DNA of 64,000 nt from CAVWXT01 sp963759115 (GCA_963759115.1 CAVWXT010000001.1:682001-746000); one strand, 5' to 3'; shown: positions 27,499 to 38,023, counted from the stretch's first letter. A program made the numbers and translations. The notes: generated by a model from the sequence alone, not told the origin.

Positions 27499-29399
27499 CT
27501 ATTCCACCGCCGGCAGCATGATCTTGAACGTCGTGCCCTTGCCCGGCGCACTCTCAACCTCCAAGGCCCCGCCGTGCTGTTGAACGATGCCATAGCTGAC
27601 GCTGAGCCCCAACCCCGTTCCTTTGCCCACCGGCTTGGTCGTGAAGAACGGCTCGAAAATCTGTTCGAGGTGCTCGGGCTTGATGCCGCAGCCGGTATCG
27701 GTGACTTCGATCACGATCTGGTCGCCGTCGCGCGACGTGCCGATCATGCAGCGTGCCTCCGTCGGGCATGGCTTCGCAGGCGTTCAGCGAAAGATTCACC
27801 AGCACCTGTTGGAGTTGGTTCCGGTCGCCGTTGACCAACGGGAGGTTGTCGTCCAGGACCTCGACGATATTGACGTTCTGAAACGCCTCGCGCTTGCCCA
27901 ATAATTGCGTCGTTTGTCGGATCACGTCGTTGACGTTCATGGGCGTCTTGACCGAAGGCGTTTCACGGGCATAATCCAGCAGTCCGCGGACGATCTCCCT
28001 GGCGCGTTTGGTTTCCCGGATGATGACCTCCAGGTCTTCCCGGTCTTGGGCGTCCATGTTTTCCTTGTCGCGCATGAGGTCGGCGAAGGCCAATACGCCG
28101 GTCAGTGGATTGTTGATTTCATGGGCAACGCCCGCCGCCAGACGGCCTACGGAGGCCAACTGTTCGCTGCGGCGGATCTGCTGCCGCGTGGCTTGGTTGA
28201 GAAGTTCTTCGCGCTCGGCGACCGCCTGGGCCATGCTGTCCACGGCCCGGCAGAGCGCGCCCATCTCGCCAGGCGGCCGAATGCCCACTCGCGCCGCCAA
28301 GTCGCCGCCAATCACCTTCTGGGCCATCTTCACCACGAAGCGAATGGGACGCAGGACACGTTCGTGGACCAAGAGAAGCAGTATCAGGCTGGCCAGGGTT
28401 GCACCGCCGACGATCGCCAGGAACACGGCGCTAATGACCCCGAGCTGATGGGTGAACGGAGCTTGCAGAAGGCCCACGTAGAGCACCCCGATAATCTTCC
28501 CCGCGGGGTCACGGATCGGTTCATAGGCCGTGATGTACCAATCGTTGACCACGAATGCCGGGGCGGCCCAAGTCTCGCCGCGCTCCAGGACCGCATCGCA
28601 AACTGAACTGCTCAACTGAGTGCCAACCGCCCGCGAGCCGTCTTCTCGCTTGACGTTGGTCGAGATCCGCAAGTCGCCCAGGAAGATGGTTACCGTGCCA
28701 ATTTCCCTGCCCTGGTAGGCCTCGTCTCGAAACACCTGCTGCTTGATCGCGTCGACGATTTCGTAACGCTGGTTGAGCAAATCGCCGCCGTAGAGGATTG
28801 CCTGCATCTGTCCTTGCGTCATCGATCACGGGCACGGCCGCGGCGGTCACCATCCCGTCGGTGCGAACGAGGTCGGTTGTGGGGCGGGCGGCCTCGGTTG
28901 GGATGATGCCAATCGCGGCCCGATCGGCCAAGTCGGGCCCTTCGGCCAACAATCGCGGGTGAGACAGGACGAGGGTTCCGTGGGCGGCGCGGTGTTGGCG
29001 AAGCACTTGGGCCACCAGCGGATCGGCAGAGAGGTCTTCCCCGTTCTGCCGGCTTCCGGCCCGACAAATCACTTTTCCCCCGGCATCCACCAGTCCCACG
29101 AAGTCCACGGTTCGGGAGGCGTCAAGGTCGTGCAACATCGCTTCGAGAATCGGCCGATCGTTTCCCGTCACGGCGGCGACAAGTGTGCGATCGCGGGCGG
29201 TGGCTCGCAGGAATGCGGCAATGACCTCCGCGTGGCTCTGGTAGGCCGCCCGTGCCGAATTCAGATTTCGCCATACCCGCGTCTGCACCTCCCCCATCCA
29301 TACGCGGCCTAGGTACTGGAGGGCGAGGAAGGACAGCAGCGAGTTTGCCACCAAAATGACTGCAATGGCGGCGATCGTCAGTCTGAAGCGGATGCTCAT
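27499..29399 (-). CDS. Membrane sensor histidine kinase, frameshifted
   Basis: About 633 residues. The first membrane span is LTIAAIAVILVANSLLSFLA. A large extracytoplasmic sensor domain of Cache type follows (FVGLVDAGGKVICRAG, FVVNDWYITAYEPIRD, GKIIGVLYVGLL), then a second span (VFLAIVGGATLASLILLLL) and a HAMP region. The H-box is LAAGVAHEINNPLTG, and the ATPase domain has NLSLNACEAMPDGG and TDTGCGI with GKGTGLGL. Frames change near 28825 and 27745, each by one extra base. The start at MSIRFRL has GGAGG five bases upstream. It converges with hydA (54-base gap) and is the likely partner of the sigma-54 response regulator at 17279. Confidence 0.88.
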
Positions 29400-29930
29400 C
29401 CCTGCCTCCATCATCCGACAGGTTAGCGATATGCGGCTGCAGCCCGAACCCGCCCCATTGTACCCCCAACATGTGCCCGAGTCATACTATGGCGTCAAGG
29501 CCTGAAACCCTGTCCCCGGCGACCGATGGGTTCAGGCGATCTTGCGGACGGCAGCGGGATAAACTCTGTCTTCACTACGGTCCGCAAACCTGTCCCTCAC
29601 AAAAACTCCGTACGCGTTATTCTGCCGGCACTTACGTTGATTGGCAAGTATCTTGCCTTCGCTGCCGGCTCTGGTCTCTCTGTCTGAAAGAACGGAAAGC
29701 TGCAGGCGGGATACTTACTATTCGGAGAAAACGTCCCATGTTCGCGATCTCATGGACGAGGAAGCTGGTATATGGCCAGATGGTGCAGCAACTCGGCTCC
29801 ACAAGCCGTTTTCGGCGGCAGCCACGGGGGGCGACCATGATAAAATATGCCGTCGTCAACCGGGCTCGGGTCTTCGTTGGCGGCACATGGGAGTCCCCGG
29901 CGTACTCTAACCCAGAATGAGGAGTGTCGC
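29400..29930. other. Gene-free intergenic region
   Basis: 531 bases with no supported gene. Open frames on both strands have no recognisable similarity and overlap each other. A sequence resembling the genome's GGGAC-type repeats (CCTGTCCCC, AACCTGTCCCTC) occurs at 29510-29600, too weak to call. Confidence 0.5.
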
Positions 29931-30599
29931 ATGAACTGGCACCGTGGTCGATGTCTGTTGTTGGCGGTCGTGCTATCCCATGCTGCGCCGATGAGTGGGG
30001 CGCCGATCGCGTTGCACCCTGAGGACCCGCATTACTTCTTGTTCCGGGGACAGCCGACGATTCTGATCACCTCTGCCGAGCATTCCCTGTCGGAAAGGGC
30101 CTCTCTGACCTTTGTCAAATCCGACAAAGTTCAGAGATCCCGCCGCCGCCGTGCCCGGCGGGCAGGCAGCGCAGTCGATACCAGCGAGCCTGAAGGCGAA
30201 CCGACCGTGACGGCTGCTCCCCGCCGATGGCTTCGCCAAGGACCGCCGACCCCTCGCCGCCGTGACGATCCCGTGGATGCTGCTGCCCGACGTACGGCTT
30301 GCCGCCCCAAGAAGAGCCTCGGATCAACATGCCACGACCCGAAACCACACCCGACGGTCATCCCCGGCATCATCGACACGGCGATGCTGCGGAGCTGCTT
30401 TGGAGCCGACGCCGCAAACTATCCGGAGCCGGCGGCGTGGGCCGAGAAGGCCGTCCCGTTCCTCCTCGGCCTCGGACCGAAGGACAACGGCAAGCCGATG
30501 GAAGTGCCGGAGCGAGGCGGGTTTCGCCTCTCCGCTATTCCAGCAGCCATTTTGGAAAGTCCTTGCTCAGCCCGCAGTCGCTCACGTCGATGGACTTGA
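29931..30599 (+). pseudogene. Hybrid remnant: glycosidase N-terminus joined to a short-chain dehydrogenase C-terminus
   Basis: Begins with a GAGGAG site and a signal peptide (CLLLAVVLSHAAPMSGA), then LHPEDPHYFLFRGQPTILIT, the usual start of secreted planctomycete glycosidase-like proteins. Similarity stops abruptly after SAEH, at a palindrome (30103-30136) followed by Arg/Pro-rich sequence. In the same frame it resumes as GIIDTAMLRSCFGADAANYP and PFLLGLGPKDNGKPMEVP, which looks like the C-terminus of an SDR-family oxidoreductase. The frame then runs antisense into the 3' end of the neighbouring beta-helix gene. Neither family is complete, so I call it a remnant. Confidence 0.55.
30103..30136. 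repeat. Near-perfect palindrome at a gene-fragment junction
   Basis: CTCTGACCTTTGTC, loop AAATCC, GACAAAGTTCAGAG: 14-base arms with one mismatch. It lies exactly where similarity of the glycosidase fragment ends. No T-run follows. Confidence 0.65.
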
Positions 30600-32869
30600 T
30601 GCCCAGTTTGCGGGCAGGCGAATCGGGCTTCAAACGGTAGTCGCCGTGCTCGGCGTCCACGAAACAGAGGATCGGCATAGACGTCCGCCAGACCCAGCCC
30701 GCAGGCGTGCATCTCCTGCATGAACCGTGGAATAGACTGCGAAAGGAACTCCGCGTTGTAGTACACGTTGTTGTCGACGGTCATTCCCTTGAACACGTTG
30801 AAGTCCAGATGGCTCGGGGAGACGAGATACGTCCTGAACAGGTAGAAAGTCGCTTCGCCCTTCGGATGGTAGAAGATATTCCGCTCGATCCGCGATCCTT
30901 CCATGGGCAGGAATCCGCTCCCCGTCGCGTAATCTTGAGAATTACTGGCGGTGCCTGCTTTCTGGATGTTGTAGTAGCCGCCGTTCGGCTTCAGATGAGT
31001 CTCTTTGCATGTCGATCGCGACATTGTTGATCATGTCGTTGCGGCCTTTGTTCTCGCCGAAGTACATGTTCGATCTCACGACCACGTTGTCTTCCCACAG
31101 CGAGCCGATCTGCCAACCGTCGTTGCGAAGGACTGCGGTCCCGTTGCCGTAGATGTCGTGGATGTAGTTGTGCCGCAGTACGTTGCCCGTGCCCGCCCCG
31201 GAGATATTCATCGCCGCGGCATCGCCGAGCTTTTGCAGAATGCGCACCACGTGGTTGTCTTCGACGATGTTGTTCCGCGCGTGCAGGAAACGGAGCGTCT
31301 TCTCGTAGTCGCTGACCGACTTCAGCGGCTCGCCAATCTCGGACCAGCGGAGCGTGCGGGCGACTTCCCGCACGTCCGACGGTCCACGCTGGAAATAGGG
31401 GAACCGAGGGCCACTGAGGACGACGCCTTGCGATGCGTGGTCGTGGATGTAGTTGTGGGCCACCTGGTTCTCTCCGCTCTGCCACAGCATGATGGCAACC
31501 GAGTGCCAATAGAGAAGTCCACAGTGGTGGATGTCGTTGTTCAGAATCTGATTTCCCTTGTTCACGTCCTTCGTGCCCGGGCCGTACCCAATCAGGATGA
31601 CGCCCCCCTGTCCCAGGTTACGGATCTCGTTGCCTGAGATTCGGTTTCCCCGGGCATAATAGTCCAAGCGGATGGCGTTACCACCGCTGTCCTTGAACTT
31701 GCAGTTCTCGATCACGCAGTTCTCGGCCCCGCGCAGCCGCACCAGTGCATCCGGTTTGTCTTCCATCTCCCAATCATGCTGGATCCCTCGATCGCCAGGC
31801 ACCCACAAGTCCCGGTCAGCGTGCGCGAACGTCAGTCCCTTGAACCGCAGGCCGCGCACCGGAACATCCGTCGGACCCTTGACGTCAATCTTGCCTTCCA
31901 CCCGAATCAATTCCCGCAGCCTGGGCGCCACGATGCCTTCCGGCTGGCTGCCGCGCGGCCACAAGTAGAGCTTCTTGGTATGAGTGTTGAGAACCCATGC
32001 ACCCGGCTGGTCCAACGCCTCCAGCACGTTTTCAACCCAAGCCGAAGGTCGCGAGCCTCCCAGCGGCGCAGGGCGTAGGTTGAGGACAATTGCGTTCGGG
32101 CGACGTGGGCCTCCTCGTCCACCGACTCCAAGGCGAGAATGTTCATGGTCCAGACCACGGAGGGGCGAACCATTACCTCGACATCATCCAAGTTGGGCCA
32201 GTTCTTCAGCCGGCCCGGCGGGAAATACAGGTTCCGACGCGACTCCGGCGACCGCGGCCGCTCACCCGCCTTCTCTCCGGGCGGCACCTGGAGCACAAAG
32301 CCTTCCGACTGCGCCCGCGGCAGTGGCCCCTCGTTGTCGTATAGGCTGTAAAACCGTCCCAGCGAGGCCGGTACATCGGCTACCCAGACCTTGCCGTGCG
32401 CCTCGACGGATAACTCCGCCGGCGGATTGTCCAGCTTCGTCCACCCAGTAATCTGCACGCCGGAGCTAATCAGCGGCCTCTCGTCCTGATAGGCCGCGTA
32501 GGTGATGGTGTGGCCGGCACTCGCGGAATCCTCCAAACCGAAGACCAAAGTCTCGGCGAGCGTGTAGGTGCCGCCACGGATGAATACCGCGACATCGTCG
32601 TTCAACCCGGCGGCGACTCGCTTTCTCACCTCATCGCGGGCCCGAGCGATCGTGCCGAAGGGCTCTTGCAGGGTGCCGGGATTCGAGTCGCGGCCAGCGG
32701 CAGACACGTAGAACTCCGCCGCCGGGAGCGATGGAACCAGCCACCACAGCGCGAGTCCTGCCCAAAGGCACCGGAGTCCACAGCTCCTGCACGTATCGAA
32801 CGGGCGTGGAAAGCACTGTGATAGGAGTGTCATTCCGTCCGCAAAGCATTGGGATCGTCGAAAGGTCAT
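30535..32869 (-). CDS. Secreted right-handed parallel beta-helix protein (pectate-lyase-like), frameshifted
   Basis: Signal peptide (GLALWWLVPSLPAA) followed by FYVSAAGRDSNPGTLQEPFGTI, the standard opening of these polysaccharide-acting proteins. Many NxI/NxV beta-helix rungs follow (NCVIENCKFKDSGGNAIRL, GNRISGNEIRNLG, NQILNNDIHHC, NIVEDNHVVRI, NVLRHNYIHDI). Frames change near 32040 (one base lost), 31010 (one gained) and 30675 (one gained). In the last frame it ends DCGLSKDFPKWLLE with a stop at 30535. Total about 775 residues. The start could also be MTLLSQCF at 32833, which has a GGACGGA site. It is probably a lyase or isomerase for plant or algal polysaccharide; the substrate is unknown. 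Confidence 0.8.
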
Positions 32870-33191
32870 TGGAGCAGTCCCCTTTGGCTGCGAATTCGTC
32901 TGGAAAGCGCGCCAGCATAGGCCGTAACGTGAGTCTTAGCCTAGCGGCCGCTCGGCAGGGCGGCAAGTAGTCTATACGGTGTGGCCGCACACGGTCTCGC
33001 GGCAATCCTGGCGTGGGCAGATCGCTCAGGCATCGCCCGACCGGCTTGGCTAGCGAGTGGGGGTGAGGCGCAATCGGCGCCAGGCGATTCTTCCGGACCT
33101 TGCATCCCGAGGAAGACACTGGTAAGAAGGGAAGAGTCGTACGTGTCCCTGGCCGTCGAGGCGCATCGTTTCCTAGCCGAGGAGCATTTCA
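32870..33191. other. Divergent intergenic region
   Basis: 322 bases between the beta-helix gene and the secreted hypothetical gene. No supported gene, repeat or clear promoter seen. A GAGGAG site precedes the ATG at 33192. Confidence 0.5.
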
Positions 33192-34052
33192 ATGAGCCAC
33201 AGAATTCTGCCGATCATTAGCGGCTGTCTACAGATAGTCATGTGTGCGCGTGCGGTCGCGGAGCCTCCCGCCCTGACGCTGGCATGGCAGGACAACGTGC
33301 TGACGGTCTCTGGCCCGCGGTTGCCCGGCAAGGAGATGAAGATCGACTACTTGGAGGCATATTGTCGGCCGAACTCACAGACAACCGACTGGTCGAAGCA
33401 CACGGTCATCGGCCACAAAACGACGTTGGTCTCGCTCAGCGAAGACCGCACGCAACTGAAGCTCAGGTGCCGGCTAAGGGACGGTGTTGTCGTCGACCAC
33501 ACGATCACTGCCGGCCCGGACGAAGTGGATTTCCGCCTTGTCGCCCGGAACCCTACGGAGAAGGTCTCGGAAGCGCATTGGGCGCAGCCGTGCGTCCGCG
33601 TGGGCCCGTTCACGGGGGCGGGCGAGCCCAAGCGTTCGACACTCGACGCTTACTTGAAGCAGTCGTTTATCTTCCTCGATGGACGCCTGACGCGGATGCC
33701 GACCAAGGACTGGGCCACCGAAGCCCTCTACAAGCCCGGCCAGGTATGGGCGGCGCCGGGCGTGCCCCCCGCTGACGTCAATCCCCGACCGCTCAACCCC
33801 AATACCCCCAGCAACGGGCTGATCGGCTGTTTCAGTGCCGACGAGAGCATGGTCTTTGCGACCGCCTGGGAGCCGTATCAGGAGTTGTTCCAGGGCGTCA
33901 ACCACTGTCTGCACAGTGATTTTCGCATCGGCGGGCTGAAGCCGGGCGAGACCAAGAACATTCGCGGCAAGATCTATTTCCTGCCCAACGACGTGCCGGC
34001 GCTGCTGCGCCGGTACGCGAAGGATTTTCCCGAACAGGCGAGCAACAAGTGA
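33192..34052 (+). CDS. Secreted hypothetical protein
   Basis: 286 residues with a weak signal peptide (ILPIISGCLQIVMCARAVAE). The rest is beta-rich (LTLAWQDNVLTVSGPRLPGKEM, LVSLSEDRTQLKLRCRLRDG, VDHTITAGPDEVDFRLVARN) with a carbohydrate-binding flavour and a C-terminal segment GLKPGETKNIRGKIYFLPN. I do not recognise the family; similar proteins of unknown function accompany secreted glycosidases in planctomycetes. GAGGAG precedes the ATG. It is 79 bases before a hybrid nitrilase/GHL10 gene in the same direction. Confidence 0.65.
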   Translation: MSHRILPIISGCLQIVMCARAVAEPPALTLAWQDNVLTVSGPRLPGKEMKIDYLEAYCRPNSQTTDWSKHTVIGHKTTLVSLSEDRTQLKLRCRLRDGVVVDHTITAGPDEVDFRLVARNPTEKVSEAHWAQPCVRVGPFTGAGEPKRSTLDAYLKQSFIFLDGRLTRMPTKDWATEALYKPGQVWAAPGVPPADVNPRPLNPNTPSNGLIGCFSADESMVFATAWEPYQELFQGVNHCLHSDFRIGGLKPGETKNIRGKIYFLPNDVPALLRRYAKDFPEQASNK

Positions 34053-34131
34053 GCGCCGCTGCATTGCCTCACGGCATGTGGGGCGGAAGGTGGCCGATAC
34101 ACCGGGTCCAACTTCATATCCCGAGGATCGC

Positions 34132-35814
34132 ATGTACAGGAACGTGTCAATATCATTATTGAGTGTGGTTTCGTTGCTGGTGGGGACGGCCAGAAACAAC
34201 CGAACTGCCGGCGATCCACAATCGTCGCCCACGGCCCCGGCGGTTTGCGGCAGGCCAGTGCGGATTGCCAGTGTGGCAATGTACGGCAAAAGTCTGGAGG
34301 AAACGGCCCAAGCCGTGGATCGCGAAGGCGCTGCCGGCGCCGACTTGATCGTGCTCCCGGAGACATGGCCGGGGGAACGACGCCTGCTGACGCTTGACGA
34401 TCTTTCCGTAACGACGATGGCGGCACTTGCCAAGAAGCACCACGTCTACATTATTTCTCCCGTACACCGAAAGGACGGCGACGAGGTTTACAACGCGGCC
34501 GTGCTTTTCGACCGTCAAGGCAAGGTGGCCGGCATGTATGACAAGATGCGTCCAGTCCTACCCTATCCGCCGGGCCTTGGCGACGTGTTCCAAGGGTTCA
34601 AGCTTACGCCGGGCGATGATGCCCCCGTATTCCAGACGGACTTCGGAAGGATCGGCATGGCGATCTGCTTCATCAACCATCAGCGGCGGCAGGCCGATGG
34701 GTTGCGGGGCGGCCAACTGCAGCGCGTCAGCCTGCTTTCTACTGAGACGGGCGCAACGGCGGCGGAGCCCACCGAACTCCGGGCGGTGTGGCTACATGAC
34801 GTGGCATTCCGCGACGCGGCCGCGCAAGACGTTACGCTTCAAAAGCTCAAGCGGGCCGGGCTCAACACGGTCTTCCTGAACGCCCCGAAAATCGGCGACA
34901 ACCCCGGCTGGAGCCCTCCCGAGGCGTTCGGCCAGTTCGTTCGGAGGCTGCAGGACAACGGATTTGCCGTTCACGGCTGGCTACTGAACTTTCATCGCCT
35001 CCCCAAGCCCGTCGACTTCTCCGACCCCAACGAGCAGGCGGCCCAAATGCAGTGGGCGATCGGTCTCTTGGATCAGTACCCGACGCTGGACGGCGTACAC
35101 CTGGATTTCATCCGCACGGACAAGTGGGGTGCTTCCAACAAAGTGCTCACCGACGGAGTCACCAACACGGTGCGGAAGATCCACGATGCCATCGGGGCGA
35201 AATATCCGGGCAAGCTGCTGTCCTGTGCGGGTTTCCCCGGCGAGGAGCCGGCCTACCGCGGTTTTCGGCGCAAAGACGGCAAGATCGAATGGTCGGGCGA
35301 GGTGCCCCAGTGGCTCCGCGATTGGTACGCGGCCAATCCGGACAATTACTACACGCGCCTGGTGGCCTCGGGAAAACGAAAGAATCTCGAACCGCATTTC
35401 GTCTGCGGTCCGAACTTCCTGGGCGTTCAGCAGGACCTGGTCACCTGGCTAAGGACCGGCGCCATTGATGCCGTCGTCATCATGAACTACACGATGGACG
35501 AGGAAAGGTGGCAGGCGGAAACCGAAGTTTGGAAGAGCTTCCTGGACGGGAAGATCGACAATCTTTACATGGGGTTGGGTTGGCTGGTGGAGAAGGGACA
35601 CGACGATTGGGGTTACGATCCCAAACGTCTGTGCGGCAAGATCCAATGGGGCCGGCAAAACGGCTTGCGCGGCTATTCGGTCTTCACGATGGCCCACGAT
35701 CCCAAGCAAGACGAAATCCTGATTCGAGCCCTTTCGGAGGATGGGGAAGTGAATGGCGGCCAGGCGCCCTTCAAGAATCCCACCCAGTCCCCACTGAAGG
35801 CACGATCGCGGTGA
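34132..35814 (+). CDS. Hybrid protein: nitrilase N-terminus fused to a GHL10-type glycosidase
   Basis: 560 residues in one unbroken frame. Residues 1-180 look like a carbon-nitrogen hydrolase: Glu77 in LPETWPG, Lys138 in MYDKMRPVLPY and Cys179 in GMAICF occupy the catalytic triad positions. The family's remaining 100 or more residues are missing. After a short unlike stretch, TGATAAEPTELRAVWLHD starts a GHL10/DUF187-type TIM-barrel glycosidase (LQKLKRAGLNTVFLN, LDGVHLDFIRTDKWG, DAVVIMNYTMDEERW) that runs to the end. A separate glycosidase start is possible at a TTG near 34702, just before a signal-like stretch. The start at MYRNVSI has a GAGG site. Whether the nitrilase part folds is doubtful. 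Confidence 0.7.
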   Translation: MYRNVSISLLSVVSLLVGTARNNRTAGDPQSSPTAPAVCGRPVRIASVAMYGKSLEETAQAVDREGAAGADLIVLPETWPGERRLLTLDDLSVTTMAALAKKHHVYIISPVHRKDGDEVYNAAVLFDRQGKVAGMYDKMRPVLPYPPGLGDVFQGFKLTPGDDAPVFQTDFGRIGMAICFINHQRRQADGLRGGQLQRVSLLSTETGATAAEPTELRAVWLHDVAFRDAAAQDVTLQKLKRAGLNTVFLNAPKIGDNPGWSPPEAFGQFVRRLQDNGFAVHGWLLNFHRLPKPVDFSDPNEQAAQMQWAIGLLDQYPTLDGVHLDFIRTDKWGASNKVLTDGVTNTVRKIHDAIGAKYPGKLLSCAGFPGEEPAYRGFRRKDGKIEWSGEVPQWLRDWYAANPDNYYTRLVASGKRKNLEPHFVCGPNFLGVQQDLVTWLRTGAIDAVVIMNYTMDEERWQAETEVWKSFLDGKIDNLYMGLGWLVEKGHDDWGYDPKRLCGKIQWGRQNGLRGYSVFTMAHDPKQDEILIRALSEDGEVNGGQAPFKNPTQSPLKARSR

Positions 35815-35872
35815 TCGAGGCCAGGCCTCTCGGGGCCAACCGACGTCCGACGCTATCGTTCGCGCCGCCGGA

Positions 35873-38023
35873 TCATTGCTTTGACACGCGGTCGACGAAC
35901 TCGAACAGCGCCTTTGTCGCCTCGTCACCGGGCACGCCGAGGTTGGCGTTGAGCGTATTGTGGTTCCTATTTTCGGCAGGAAAGGCCGCTGCCGGCACGT
36001 CCGCGTCTTGTAATGCCTTGACAAGCCGTTGTGACTGGGCCTTCGTTTCAGGATGCTCCGCGACGTGCAAGATGAGGAACGGCGGGATGTTCTTCCCCTT
36101 GACGGCATGTGTGACGGCAGACAGGTCTCGTTGAGCTTGCTCGTCTCCAAACTTCCGCCGATAGACGTCTGCCCGGCGCTGCTCGACGGTCCGAATCTGC
36201 ATCGGCACGTCGTAGGTATCTCCATCCAGCGCGATGACCGTTGTGACGGCGGGCGCGGTCAGCTTCATCAAGACCGATTTTTCCTTCCCGCCGGCCGTTG
36301 CGGTAATTCTGTAGTCGCCCAAGAAGCCCCGCGTGGTGCGCAAGCCGTCCGGGCCGGTGGTTGCGGTCTCATCAGTCCACCAACCCTTCAGCACCAGGTC
36401 CATCCACGCCTGCCCACTGGGCTTGAGCGTCCAATCCCTGTGGATCATCGCCGCCAGCGGCGACCACATCTTGCCCTCCCAGAACCCCCACACCGTGAAT
36501 GCGTCGGTGGACGGATGGCTGAAGACGGCCGTGAGGAAATCGCGCAGGTAGCGGGCCTGGCCCTCTTGGTCGCGGGTGTCTATCGTGAACTCGGTGATCT
36601 GGATCGCCTTGCCGAACTTCGCGAACCGGTCCAGGATGCGCACGACCGTCTCCGGCCCGGTGACCGCGTCGCCGAAGTGGCCCTGAATGCCGATGACGTC
36701 GGGACCCTGGCCCTGGTCCATGAGGTACTGGATCCACTCGGCGTAGTTCTGCTGCTCGGCCTGCGTCGCTCCGCTGCGGGTCAGGATCGTGTTCTCGTTG
36801 ATGGCCATCCGCGAATTCGGGGCGTGCTCACGGGCGACCTTGAACCACTCGGCTATCGCTCCCTTGCCCAACAGGGCCGGAATTTCCTTCAATTGCCGCA
36901 GCTCGTTCGTCACGTCGTATTCGGTGAAATAGAACTGTTTGGTCGCCTCGGTGACCTCGGCCACTTGTTCGAGAATCCGTTTCTGCATGGCCGGCGGATC
37001 GTGGGCCAGGGGCCTGATCGCCGCCGGCAGGTTCTGCCACGTGGGGTAAATGATACAGTGGCCGCGAGTGGCAAGCTTATTGTCGAACGCCCACTTGGCG
37101 CCGGCGAGGTGGGTCTTGCGAATCTCCGGATTCGCCCAGCCCCAGTCCGCCCAGGTGATCTGCGTGGTGCAGCGGTTGAAGAGCTTCAGCGTCCACTGGC
37201 GGAGCTTGTCGGAATCCGGGCCGGAGCCGAGGAGCGGTTGGAGTTCCAGGTATGTGCCGAAGCCGTAGGCGTGCCGCTGCATTTGAACGTGGACCTTTGC
37301 TCCCGCCACCGGCTTGCCGTCCTTATCGACCACGCGGACCGTCAGGTCGCCCTTGCGATGCTTCTCAATCCGTTCGGCCGCCGCCCTTCGCCAAGGTGCG
37401 TCCGGCTCCTGGCCGGGATATGTGATTGGCGTAAACGGTAGCTTACCGACGTCGACGTTCAAACCAAGGTTCAGCATGGCAATGCCGCCGAACTCCAACG
37501 TCTGTGCCTGGGTTCCCAGTAGCAACGCAAGATCGTACTTGCCCACGGCGAAGTCCTGCTGGGCCTGAGCGTGGAGGCAGATCCGCTTCCACTGTTTCCC
37601 GGCAGCCACATCCGTCGTTTGCCTTTCAAAGCCGCCGACGCCCGTCCACGATGGACCGCCGGCCTGGATGCGGGCGCCGAAGACGCCGACGCCATCGGGA
37701 GCCGCCGTCGCGCGGACACTGAAGACGGCCAGGATGTGCTCGCCCTTCTTCAGCGGTGCGATGGTTGGCGGCGTAAGAATCTGCACGTCGTAGACATTGG
37801 GAGGCTGGGCCGCCACGTGAACGCGGATTGCCCGGTCAAACGGTTGGCCTTCGACAGCGACCATTGAGAAGTCCGCCTTCGGCCCCTTGCCCACCATGCG
37901 GAACTCCGGCAGATTGGTCGCGTCAATTACAGGAGTTCCTTCGACGGGCAGGGTCTCCTCGCCGATGGCCGAGCGCAAAACGGCAAGCGACAACACCATC
38001 GCTGCCAGTATCAACCAACGCAT
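35873..38023 (-). CDS. Secreted GH10 xylanase-like protein with an esterase C-terminal fragment
   Basis: 716 residues. A signal peptide (LILAAMVLSLAVLRSAIG) and a carbohydrate-binding-like N-domain precede the GH10 barrel. The acid/base Glu is in TEYDVTNEL and the nucleophile Glu in QITEFTID; WGFWEGKMWSP is typical of the family. After GFLGDYRITATAGG the chain continues as DGDTYDVPMQIRTVEQRR to GKNIPPFLILHVAEH and NHNTLN, which is the C-terminal third of an alpha/beta-hydrolase esterase. The esterase's nucleophile Ser is missing, though its probable catalytic His remains. The start at MRWLILAAM has GGAGG upstream. The xylanase call is strong; the tail may be vestigial. Confidence 0.82.
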   Translation of the reverse strand: MRWLILAAMVLSLAVLRSAIGEETLPVEGTPVIDATNLPEFRMVGKGPKADFSMVAVEGQPFDRAIRVHVAAQPPNVYDVQILTPPTIAPLKKGEHILAVFSVRATAAPDGVGVFGARIQAGGPSWTGVGGFERQTTDVAAGKQWKRICLHAQAQQDFAVGKYDLALLLGTQAQTLEFGGIAMLNLGLNVDVGKLPFTPITYPGQEPDAPWRRAAAERIEKHRKGDLTVRVVDKDGKPVAGAKVHVQMQRHAYGFGTYLELQPLLGSGPDSDKLRQWTLKLFNRCTTQITWADWGWANPEIRKTHLAGAKWAFDNKLATRGHCIIYPTWQNLPAAIRPLAHDPPAMQKRILEQVAEVTEATKQFYFTEYDVTNELRQLKEIPALLGKGAIAEWFKVAREHAPNSRMAINENTILTRSGATQAEQQNYAEWIQYLMDQGQGPDVIGIQGHFGDAVTGPETVVRILDRFAKFGKAIQITEFTIDTRDQEGQARYLRDFLTAVFSHPSTDAFTVWGFWEGKMWSPLAAMIHRDWTLKPSGQAWMDLVLKGWWTDETATTGPDGLRTTRGFLGDYRITATAGGKEKSVLMKLTAPAVTTVIALDGDTYDVPMQIRTVEQRRADVYRRKFGDEQAQRDLSAVTHAVKGKNIPPFLILHVAEHPETKAQSQRLVKALQDADVPAAAFPAENRNHNTLNANLGVPGDEATKALFEFVDRVSKQ

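Noticed and set aside
29471..29920. 149-codon open frame before the glycosidase remnant
   Set aside because: No ribosome-binding site, no recognisable segment, and several other frames are equally open here.
36053..37441. Plus-strand open frame of 462 codons opposite the GH10 gene
   Set aside because: The GH10 gene has signal peptide, catalytic Glu residues and ribosome-binding site; this frame has none.
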